Shown here one piece after another: positions 57,154 through 64,000 of a DNA stretch of 64,000 nucleotides; the stretch's first letter is position 1; each line of letters begins with the position of its first letter. Below the pieces are notes generated by a model. The model saw only the letters and a list, made by a program, of their open reading frames with translations. It was not told the origin of the DNA and searched no databases. The position numbers were made by a program, and so were the translations under genes. Location: the NCBI RefSeq assembly GCF_000724485.1, contig NZ_CP007739.1, forward strand, positions 2,588,843 through 2,652,842, in the 5' to 3' direction. This DNA is from Bacillus methanolicus MGA3 (GTDB lineage: Bacteria > Bacillota > Bacilli > Bacillales > Cytobacillaceae).

Positions 57154-58840
57154 ATTCTTCAGAAAGCAGGGTTTCAATTTTCTTTAAAGCTCCCGGTTCT
57201 ATTTCTTCGATTGATGCGGCCGCTTGTTCAAGGGCAAGCCGATAATCGTAGTTGCGAAAGGCTGCTTCAGCTTCTTGCAATCCTTTCGCTACAGAAGGAT
57301 AACGGCTTCGATAACGGTTGCCATATTGAATGACTTTCTCCGCTAATTTTGCATTCTCGACCAATTCATTCGTTGAATCAGTTAATTTATTAACAGTCAA
57401 TACGGCAACCTCAAGATATTTCCGTACAGAATTCATATTTAGCGGCTTTTCTTCCAATCTGTCTATCACATTTTGAATACTTTCCTTCGCTTCTTCCAAT
57501 AAATATTGATAATCCTGAGATAAGCCCGGGATATTGCTTTTTGATACAAGGCGGATCATTTCTCCAACTTTTTTCGTAAGATCTTTTACTTGCTCACGTG
57601 CTTCCATTTCATCTTTTCTCAAGGCCTTAAGTTTTTCTTCAAACGCTCTTTGTTCATCACGAACCGCATCAAGCATGGCTTTCATTTCCTGTAATTCTTC
57701 ACTTAAGACGGTTTGTGCAGTATCATTTTGTTCAATACGATTTAAAAGAAGCTCATACCTTTTTTCTAAAAAGGCCAAATGTTTTTCAAAACGCTTTAAG
57801 ACCTCAAGTTCCTGTTCCGGCAGGTGATAGCTTTCTTGCACATGTTCTGATTCCATTCTCAATTTTTCATTTTCTTCTAAAGAGGCTTCAAGAAGCTCCT
57901 TTGCTCCCTGTACATTCTTGCTAATAAAATGTTTTGCAAATACCTCTTTTTCAAGAAGGTCGAATAAAAATTCAATCCCATCTTTCAGTTCATCGATTCC
58001 TTTCTCAACTTCCTCAATCTCAAGCTTTTCTATAAAGGATAAAAATTTTTCAAGCTGTTTTTCATATTGTTCTGTCTCTTTTTCCAATGGAATATGGTCA
58101 AGAACATATCCTTGTGAGACCATTTCCCGGTAGCCTTCCTTTAATTCATTTAATTGTGCAGGGAGATTTGTTTGGCACTCCAGCAATAATCTTGGAATGG
58201 CATCCATTTTTTGTCTGATTTTTTCAAGCCGTTCCTTAATGAAAAGAACGATTTCCCTTGCCTCAAGGTAATTCCCATTTTTTGTTTTTTCATCAAACTC
58301 TTGAAATTTGCCAATGACTTCTTCGAGCTCTCGTTCAAGTTCATTTTCTGCATTCCCGTAGCTATGCCGATGTGCAAGCAAGTTTTTCTTGCACTCCCTA
58401 TAAAGTTCCTTTAACTCTTCAATTTCCGTTCTGTTTTTTTCCTCGCTGCCGACGAGATCATTCAGCTCGGTAAGAATGCATTGTATTTTCTCTTCCGTCT
58501 TTGAAAGCTTTTCCTCTATAAGAGCAGTTACTTCCTTCGCCTTGCCAAATCTGTATTTGTCAATATACTCCTCAGCATCAAACAACAGCTCTTCTACATC
58601 AGGCAAATCGGTTGTAACGATTTCATCCCATTCATGCCGCCATTTTTCAAAAAGTTCCTCTGTTTGTCCGGTCATATTCAGTTGCTTAACTTTTGCCATT
58701 TCATCAAGTACAGGGCGGTCCATTATGTTAATTTTCCATGATTCAAGTCGGTCTATTTCTTTATAATGTTTTTTTCTTATAAAAAAACCAGTCAAAAACA
58801 AACAAAAAATAATGATGAACGCACCAATTATGTATTCCAT
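57152..58840 (-). CDS. ezrA: Septation ring formation regulator EzrA
   Basis: The 562-residue protein has one N-terminal membrane segment (about 3-21) with outside-in topology, then long spectrin-like helical repeats rich in E, K and L. The C-terminal region ends FRNYDYRLALEQAAASIEEI, matching the conserved QNR-like patch area. EzrA restrains FtsZ ring formation away from mid-cell and helps recycle divisome parts. Length equals B. subtilis EzrA. It is divergent from hisJ. Confidence 0.95.
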   Translation of the reverse strand: MEYIIGAFIIIFCLFLTGFFIRKKHYKEIDRLESWKINIMDRPVLDEMAKVKQLNMTGQTEELFEKWRHEWDEIVTTDLPDVEELLFDAEEYIDKYRFGKAKEVTALIEEKLSKTEEKIQCILTELNDLVGSEEKNRTEIEELKELYRECKKNLLAHRHSYGNAENELERELEEVIGKFQEFDEKTKNGNYLEAREIVLFIKERLEKIRQKMDAIPRLLLECQTNLPAQLNELKEGYREMVSQGYVLDHIPLEKETEQYEKQLEKFLSFIEKLEIEEVEKGIDELKDGIEFLFDLLEKEVFAKHFISKNVQGAKELLEASLEENEKLRMESEHVQESYHLPEQELEVLKRFEKHLAFLEKRYELLLNRIEQNDTAQTVLSEELQEMKAMLDAVRDEQRAFEEKLKALRKDEMEAREQVKDLTKKVGEMIRLVSKSNIPGLSQDYQYLLEEAKESIQNVIDRLEEKPLNMNSVRKYLEVAVLTVNKLTDSTNELVENAKLAEKVIQYGNRYRSRYPSVAKGLQEAEAAFRNYDYRLALEQAAASIEEIEPGALKKIETLLSEE

Positions 58841-59019
58841 AATAAACCCCCAGTTTCAACACCGATTTTGGAGCAATTTTAATTTTATATAAATATTTTA
58901 CGAATGTTCATTTCAATGTTTTTATGATACCATGTAAACGACAATTTTTGACTATTATTTTCTTTTTTTTGAACAAAAAGCTTCGACATTGAATTTTTTA
59001 CTAGGGGAGGGTGGCAAAA

Positions 59020-59814
59020 TTGAAAAAAGATGGGCATGTACATACCCCATATTGCCCTCATGGATCAAAAGATTCTTTTGAGGAATATATTGAACAAGCT
59101 ATTTCGCTCGGGTTTGAGGAAATCACATTTGCAGAGCATGCACCATTGCCAAAAGGCTTTACCGATACAACCCCTACAAAAGACAGTGCGATGAACGATG
59201 ACCAATTAGAAGCATATTTTGATGATCTCGAACGTATAAAAGCAAAATACCATGGACGAATAAAAATAAACACCGGGCTGGAAGTAGATTTTATAGAAGG
59301 GTACGAAGAAGAAATTAAAGACTTTTTAAATGTTGCCGGAAAAAGGCTTGATGATGCAATCCTCTCCGTCCACTTTTTAAAATTCAATCATCACTATGAT
59401 TGTATCGACTACAGTCCAGGGGAATTTGAAAAAATAGCAAATAAATACGGGGGAGTAGATGAAATATATAAAAAATACTACGAAACATTAATGCTTTCAA
59501 TTACCTCGGATCTTGGGCCATATAAACCGAAACGAATCGGCCACATCACGCTTATCCGGAAATTTCATCAAAAATTTCCGGCAACACATGAATTTAAGAA
59601 TGAAATTGAAAATGTGCTCAATACGATAAAGAAATATAATTATGAGATTGACTATAACGGGGCAGGAACTAAAAAACCTCTTTGCAAGGAACCTTATCCC
59701 CCTGATTGGGTTGCGGAAAAAGCCATGCAACTGGGCATTCCTCTTGTCTATGGGTCGGATGCCCACCAGCGAAAAGAACTTGGCCAAGGCAGAGAAAAAA
59801 TGAAATTTTTTTGA
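59020..59814 (+). CDS. hisJ: Histidinol-phosphatase HisJ (PHP family)
   Basis: The 264-residue PHP-type enzyme dephosphorylates histidinol phosphate in histidine synthesis. Metal ligands show in DGHVHTPYCPHG, EITFAEHAPLP, GLEVDFIEGYE, SVHFLKF and YGSDAHQRKEL. The start is placed at TTG 59020: the GGGGAGG site ends at 59010, nine bases away, whereas the in-frame GTG at 59011 touches it. No other his gene is near. Confidence 0.92.
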   Translation: MKKDGHVHTPYCPHGSKDSFEEYIEQAISLGFEEITFAEHAPLPKGFTDTTPTKDSAMNDDQLEAYFDDLERIKAKYHGRIKINTGLEVDFIEGYEEEIKDFLNVAGKRLDDAILSVHFLKFNHHYDCIDYSPGEFEKIANKYGGVDEIYKKYYETLMLSITSDLGPYKPKRIGHITLIRKFHQKFPATHEFKNEIENVLNTIKKYNYEIDYNGAGTKKPLCKEPYPPDWVAEKAMQLGIPLVYGSDAHQRKELGQGREKMKFF

Positions 59815-59816
59815 AC

Positions 59817-59838
59817 AGCCGGCTTTTAGGAGCCGGTT
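59817..59838. terminator. Bidirectional hairpin between hisJ and refZ
   Basis: AGCCGGCTT and GAGCCGGTT pair over nine positions with wobbles around TTAG; T-rich sequence follows on the plus strand. Confidence 0.65.
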
Positions 59839-60469
59839 ATTTAATAGATAACTGCCGTTTCTCTAACGGATGATTACACAAAACTCCGTCAATCCACTGG
59901 AAAATTTCATGCAAATATTTTTTTGCAAAATATTTTTCATGCAGAAAAACATGCAAAACTTCTGTTACATAGTGGGTATTTAAAAATGGCATAGACAAAA
60001 GGCTTTTAAATTGTAAAATCAAATAAGAAACTGAATGGCTTCTAAACTCCTTCTGTTCCATACCTTTTTCGAAAATTTTATGAAAGAAGTAGCGCTCCTT
60101 AACATAATAGGTAGACATGATTTCTCGGACAACTTGAGAATCGATTGACATTTCCCTGAGTATAAACCTTGTTAAATGAATGTTTTTGCACTGGAATTCG
60201 ATAACATTAGTGGCTATTTGTTTCAGGCAAAATGCAGCACCGGCATCTAAAAGGGAAAATCCTTTTTCAATTTCGGCCAGATAGTTTTCGAAAAATGCCG
60301 TAAAGCAATACTCTAACAGCCCGTGTTTATTTTTAAAATAATAAGCGATATTGGCAGGGTTCACATTTGCTTTATCGGCAATATCCCTCACTGATGTTCC
60401 ACTGTAACCCTTTATATTGAACAATTCAATGGCTGCATTCACAATTGCGTCTTTTGAATTTTTTCGCAC
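59837..60469 (-). CDS. refZ: Forespore chromosome-capture regulator RefZ (TetR family)
   Basis: The 210-residue TetR-type protein has an N-terminal helix-turn-helix (about 5-50; TSVRDIADKANVNPANIAYYFKNK in key part) with a helical ligand/dimer domain. In B. subtilis RefZ binds motifs near the origin and helps position the FtsZ ring in sporulation. A GTG at 60467-60469 is favoured: GGGAGG is eight bases upstream, while an ATG eight codons earlier has no site. Neighbours ezrA, hisJ and ytsP match. Confidence 0.9.
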   Translation of the reverse strand: MRKNSKDAIVNAAIELFNIKGYSGTSVRDIADKANVNPANIAYYFKNKHGLLEYCFTAFFENYLAEIEKGFSLLDAGAAFCLKQIATNVIEFQCKNIHLTRFILREMSIDSQVVREIMSTYYVKERYFFHKIFEKGMEQKEFRSHSVSYLILQFKSLLSMPFLNTHYVTEVLHVFLHEKYFAKKYLHEIFQWIDGVLCNHPLEKRQLSIK

Positions 60470-60624
60470 CCCGCTGCCCTCCCTCTCCGCCATTTATTCA
60501 GTCATACTTTACCATTCTTTATTTCTCTCAACTTTTCCTTTATTTAATTCTCGACAAAGTCTCCTCTTTTTCAGCTGTTTTTGATAGAATGTATAATAAA
60601 AATCCTGAAAGCAAGGTGAAAACG

Positions 60625-61104
60625 GTGTTTCAAGTCGAAAAATATCATGGTTCTAAAGAGGAAAACTATGAGCTTGTTATCAAGCAGCTTAAATCCCTCC
60701 TCGAAGGAGAAACAAATCGAATCGCTAATTTAAGCAATGCCTCAGCTTTATTAAAACAGTTTTTAGATCGTACGAATTGGGTAGGTTTTTATTTACTAGA
60801 TGGGGAAGAGCTTGTTCTTGGCCCATTTCAAGGACTTCCTGCATGTGTCCGCATCCCTCTTGGCAAAGGAGTTTGCGGTACTTCCGCTAAATTGCGGAAA
60901 ACAATCAGGGTAGAAGACGTCCATCTATTTCCTGGACATATCGCATGTGACCCAGCCTCCCAATCAGAAATCGTTGTGCCTATGATCAAAAACGGAGAAT
61001 TATTGGGAGTTCTTGATATCGATTCCCCGGAAAAAAATCGTTTCGATGAATTAGATCAGGAGAAATTGGAAAAATTCACAGAAGTGCTCGTACAATATTT
61101 ATAA
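60625..61104 (+). CDS. ytsP: Free methionine-(R)-sulfoxide reductase (GAF domain, YtsP)
   Basis: The 159-residue protein is a single GAF domain of the fRMsr type. All three active-site cysteines are present: C74 (LPACVRIP), C84 (KGVCGTS) and C108 (HIACDP). It should reduce free Met-R-O. The GTG at 60625 (MFQVEKYHG) has AAGGTGA upstream and gives the family length; a longer frame from 60445 overlaps refZ. Confidence 0.92.
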   Translation: MFQVEKYHGSKEENYELVIKQLKSLLEGETNRIANLSNASALLKQFLDRTNWVGFYLLDGEELVLGPFQGLPACVRIPLGKGVCGTSAKLRKTIRVEDVHLFPGHIACDPASQSEIVVPMIKNGELLGVLDIDSPEKNRFDELDQEKLEKFTEVLVQYL

Positions 61105-61110
61105 AAAGAT

Positions 61111-61150
61111 AGCGGCCCATAAGGAATATGATTTTTCCTATTGAGCCGCT
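61111..61150 (+). terminator. Terminator of ytsP
   Basis: AGCGGC...GCCGCT with an inner AAGGAA/TTCCT pairing, followed by TTTCGTT on the plus strand, seven bases past the stop. Confidence 0.8.
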
Positions 61151-61200
61151 TTTCGTTAGCACTTGCGCTGAATTATCATTTTATCATACACTTTTAGTTC

Positions 61201-63093
61201 TTAAACCTTCAGCCCAGTGTCTTCTTCTTGTATAACCACCTTGTTTTTTCCGGTGCCCTTTGCAATATAAAGTGCTTTGTCTGCACGTTTGAATAAGCTT
61301 TTTAAAGTATCACCACTTTCGGATGTCCAGTATGAAACACCGCAGGAAATTGTTATTGGCGGGTTGGTATTTTCGGACACCTTCTTGACCAGCCTCTCAG
61401 CAATTAAAGCACCTGTTTCGATAGAAATTTGCGGCAAATAAATGGCCAGCTCTTCACCGCCCCATCTGGCGCCAATATCCGTGTCCCTAATATTGCCAAG
61501 AATCAAATTCGCCACTTGTACAAGAACTTCGTCCCCAACTTGATGGCCGTAAGTATCATTAATCAATTTAAAATTATCAATATCAATTAAAATAAATGTA
61601 CCCATTTCATCTTCAGCCATAGAAAGATGTATGCGCTCATCCAAATAATTGCGGGAATAAAGCTTTGTCAGATGGTCCGTTACAACCATTCTTTCAAGCT
61701 CCTCCCGAAGCATCGAATTGGTGAGCGCCAGTGTTGAATGGTGAATCAGCGATTGAAGCAATTTAAATGTTTCAAACGTAAAATGATAAGGTTCGCGATG
61801 CATAACAAGGGTAAACCCTTTCAATTTTTCGCTTTGTACCATCGGAACAGCCATTATGGACCTGAACCGCTCCCTTGTCATTTCAAGTTGCAGATTCAAA
61901 TCTCCAATAAAAAGAGAGTCTTTTTCTTTTTGAATTTTATTTTTTATATATTTAATATATTGATTCGCAGGCTCCGTAAAGAAAAACGAGGTGCTTCCTT
62001 TCACAACATCATATTTCTCATAATCTTCGAAAAGAATAATAAATCCAACTTCCTGTGCATCAAACGAATTAATGATCTGCTCAGACATATATGTCATCAT
62101 TTCAGTCAGCCGTAGGTTTGAATTAAGCCGTTTCGATGTTTCATTAATCAATTGAAGGTCGGCGATTAATTTTCTTGATTGCTGGTACAGCTGCGCATTT
62201 TCAAGTGCTCCGCCGGCTGTATTTGCAAGAAGGGCAATAAATTCAACTTCGTTCTTAGGAAAGACTAGAGAATCCGGCGCAATAACCTGCAAAACACCGT
62301 ATACACCCTGCTTTCCTTTTAAAGGTGCATAAAGTACGGACCGTTTCTCCTGCAAAGAATCTTCAAATTGGATTGTACCAGTTACATATGCCTGCATTGC
62401 AGCAATATTTTCACTATCATACTCAAGGTCTTTAATCGGCAGGTCTCCATGACTATTATTATCATGGGACAGGAGCAAATAATATGTAAAGGTTGGATAA
62501 ACTTCCTGCAGGGTGTAAATGATCTCTCCTAAAACATCATCTATTTTCATTGAAGAGTGAAATTTCTCCGTCACCCGGAAAAGCTGCTTATATCTTTTTT
62601 TTTCAGTCACAATTTTTGTCAGCGATTGAATTTTAATGAGAAAAATCCCGCATTGCTCGCTTAACTCTTTTAGAAATTCATCTGAAAAATGCTCGAAGCT
62701 AGATGGAATGGCTTCTTTTAAGGTTAATAAACCGAAACAATTTTCTTCTCTGCAAATAAATAAGAACAAATCATCAGTTTCAAAACCCGGAAACGGAAGA
62801 TGATTTCGATAAACTGAGTTTCTTTGGGCCAATTTTTCGAACTCGGAACATGAAATTTTCCGGGGAATAAACGTGTTTTTGAAATTTCTGTTCGTAGAAG
62901 ACTCTACGACAAGCCTCCTACTCCATTCATTACAGCTATAGAGATTCACTTCAGCAGCATTCATTATACTTCTGATAGCACCCAGCATTTCTTCAATTAA
63001 AACATCATAGTTAAATAAGCCTTTTTCAGGATCAATTATATCAAACAATCGGCTTTTTAAATTCAGAATCATATGGCTTTCAAGCAGATCCAT
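61201..63093 (-). CDS. dgcP: Diguanylate cyclase DgcP (GAF-GGDEF)
   Basis: The 630-residue soluble protein makes cyclic di-GMP. It has at least two GAF-like domains (about 170-305 and 315-450; VYGVLQVIAPDSLVFPKNEVEF marks the first, key part) and a C-terminal GGDEF domain (about 460-620): TDHLTKLYSRNYLDERI, IDIDNFKLINDTYGHQVGDEV and the active site RWGGEELAIYLP. A feedback I-site, RDTD, lies exactly five residues before GGEEL. Place and layout match B. subtilis YtrP/DgcP. It is upstream of, and divergent from, rpsD. Confidence 0.93.
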   Translation of the reverse strand: MDLLESHMILNLKSRLFDIIDPEKGLFNYDVLIEEMLGAIRSIMNAAEVNLYSCNEWSRRLVVESSTNRNFKNTFIPRKISCSEFEKLAQRNSVYRNHLPFPGFETDDLFLFICREENCFGLLTLKEAIPSSFEHFSDEFLKELSEQCGIFLIKIQSLTKIVTEKKRYKQLFRVTEKFHSSMKIDDVLGEIIYTLQEVYPTFTYYLLLSHDNNSHGDLPIKDLEYDSENIAAMQAYVTGTIQFEDSLQEKRSVLYAPLKGKQGVYGVLQVIAPDSLVFPKNEVEFIALLANTAGGALENAQLYQQSRKLIADLQLINETSKRLNSNLRLTEMMTYMSEQIINSFDAQEVGFIILFEDYEKYDVVKGSTSFFFTEPANQYIKYIKNKIQKEKDSLFIGDLNLQLEMTRERFRSIMAVPMVQSEKLKGFTLVMHREPYHFTFETFKLLQSLIHHSTLALTNSMLREELERMVVTDHLTKLYSRNYLDERIHLSMAEDEMGTFILIDIDNFKLINDTYGHQVGDEVLVQVANLILGNIRDTDIGARWGGEELAIYLPQISIETGALIAERLVKKVSENTNPPITISCGVSYWTSESGDTLKSLFKRADKALYIAKGTGKNKVVIQEEDTGLKV

Positions 63094-63365
63094 TCCATCA
63101 TCACCTAATTATCTCTGCAGAGTTAAAAATTTATGGCTCCGTATTCAAAATTTCTTTCCCTATAACTTTTATTGTATATATGTATAAGTAAAATGACCTA
63201 TAGAAAACTCCTTTTCTCATACAAATGTAACAACTTTATACCATTTTTTTAAATAAATTACTCTTTTTCACAAAAACTGTAATTTTTATTATATCATATC
63301 TTTTTTCATCATTTCTCATATAAGAAAAAATATTTAGTTTAACCGACGATTCATTCGAAAAAAAC

Positions 63366-63395
63366 CTTGACTTTTCATTTTCAAAAAATATATAA
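63366..63395 (+). promoter_or_regulatory. Sigma-A promoter of rpsD
   Basis: TTGACT (63366-63371), 18 bp, TATAAT (63390-63395). About 200 nt before the rpsD ATG. Confidence 0.8.
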
Positions 63396-63402
63396 TGTTC
63401 TT

Positions 63403-63590
63403 TGTGTAAAATATTGCAGCCTGTGTGAACACCTTAGTGTTTCATTTTGTTCCTCGTAAGAGACATTCTCTACGATGGTGTATTGGGTAACCCTCTGCTG
63501 CTGGGGCGAAGGTACATGAAAACAAAATGTGCACAATTGTTGTTTCACAACTGTTTTTATTTTACGTAAATAAGAACAAAAAGGAGGAGT
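63403..63590 (+). promoter_or_regulatory. rpsD (S4) leader, probable autoregulatory RNA
   Basis: The leader carries nested arms: CATTTTGTT with AACAAAATG, TCGTA/TACGA with AGAGA/TCTCT, and GGG/CCC. GTTGT/ACAAC at 63539-63551 is followed by TGTTTTT, like an attenuator. In Bacillus, S4 binds its own leader and represses rpsD. The site AAGGAGGAG at 63581 is strong. Confidence 0.65.
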
Positions 63591-63595
63591 CTTTC

Positions 63596-64000
63596 ATGGC
63601 TCGTTATACAGGTCCAACTTGGAAAATTTCCCGCCGTCTTGGAATTTCCCTAAGCGGTACCGGAAAAGAATTAGAAAAGCGTCCTTACCCACCTGGACAA
63701 CATGGTCCAAACCAACGCAAAAAGCTTACTGAATATGGAGTGCAATTGCAAGAAAAACAAAAACTTCGTCATATGTACGGAGTAAACGAACGCCAATTCC
63801 GTAACCTTTTTGACAAAGCCGGAAAAATGCCTGGTATTCACGGTGAAAACTTCTTGATTCTTCTTGAATCACGTTTAGACAACGTTGTTTACCGTTTAGG
63901 TTTAGCTCGTACTCGTCGTCAAGCTCGCCAACTTGTAAACCACGGACATATTTTAGTAGATGGTTCACGTGTAGACATCCCATCTTACCGTGTAACACCT
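63596..64000 (+). CDS. rpsD: 30S ribosomal protein S4 (N-terminal part)
   Basis: The first 135 residues are present and run off the right edge (full length about 200). It starts [19 protein letters not shown] and includes the S4 RNA-binding domain opening [20 protein letters not shown] and [20 protein letters not shown]4 nucleates 30S assembly. A strong ribosome binding site lies six bases upstream. Codon use is highly biased, as expected. No zinc-binding cysteines are seen, so this is the C-minus form. Confidence 0.98.
   Translation, partial: MARYTGPTWKISRRLGISLSGTGKELEKRPYPPGQHGPNQRKKLTEYGVQLQEKQKLRHMYGVNERQFRNLFDKAGKMPGIHGENFLILLESRLDNVVYRLGLARTRRQARQLVNHGHILVDGSRVDIPSYRVTP

Overview
The window is a contiguous piece of the chromosome of a spore-forming member of the Bacillaceae. 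The gene order follows the dnaB-to-rpsD stretch of Bacillus subtilis: replication initiation protein dnaB (cut at the left edge), nrdR, speD, gapB, coaE-ytaF-mutM-polA, phoRP, mdh-icd-citZ, ytwI/ytvI, pyk-pfkA, accA-accD, ytsJ, dnaE, ytrHI, nrnA, ytpI, ytoI, ytkL, argGH, moaB, ackA, ytxK, tpx, ytfJ-ytfI-yteJ-sppA, nadK, mbcS, sspA, thiI-nifZ, ezrA, hisJ, refZ, ytsP, dgcP and rpsD (cut at the right edge). Sporulation genes (ytaF, ytvI, ytrH, ytrI, ytfJ, an alpha/beta SASP with a sigma-G promoter) show that the host makes endospores. Codon use is AT-rich and uniform. No tRNA, rRNA, prophage, CRISPR array or intact insertion sequence was seen.

Region by region: 1-5.5 kb holds DNA replication and deoxynucleotide control, polyamine synthesis, gluconeogenic GAPDH, CoA synthesis and DNA repair. 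5.5-13 kb has polA, an hflK-hflC pair that B. subtilis lacks at this place, and the PhoPR two-component system. 13-24.7 kb is central carbon metabolism: malate dehydrogenase, isocitrate dehydrogenase, citrate synthase, pyruvate kinase, phosphofructokinase and the carboxyltransferase subunits of acetyl-CoA carboxylase. 24.8-30.2 kb has a FadR-type GntR regulator next to the malic enzyme gene, then dnaE. 30.4-43.9 kb mixes small sporulation membrane proteins, RNA turnover, a dipeptidase, alanine dehydrogenase, an HPP-family membrane protein inserted beside argH, arginine biosynthesis and an EcsC-family gene. 44-64 kb covers acetate metabolism, peroxide defence, sporulation membrane genes, NAD kinase, acyl-CoA synthesis, tRNA thiolation, cell division (ezrA, refZ), histidine biosynthesis, free-methionine-sulfoxide reduction, c-di-GMP synthesis and ribosomal protein S4.

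The most interesting signals lie between genes. (1) The same palindrome, TGGTCAGACCA, lies in front of the malic enzyme-GntR pair and in front of accDA, which suggests a local regulon linking NADPH/pyruvate supply to malonyl-CoA synthesis. (2) The speD leader has nested inverted repeats and a UCCCCC tract complementary to the speD ribosome binding site, which looks like a translational switch in front of a SAM-consuming enzyme. (3) A family of imperfect palindromes with GGGTCTGACCC-type cores recurs at the 3' ends of genes, mostly convergent pairs. (4) The 3' end of argH and its hairpin are duplicated on the far side of the HPP gene, a likely scar of gene insertion. (5) hflKC interrupts the phoPR-polA block.
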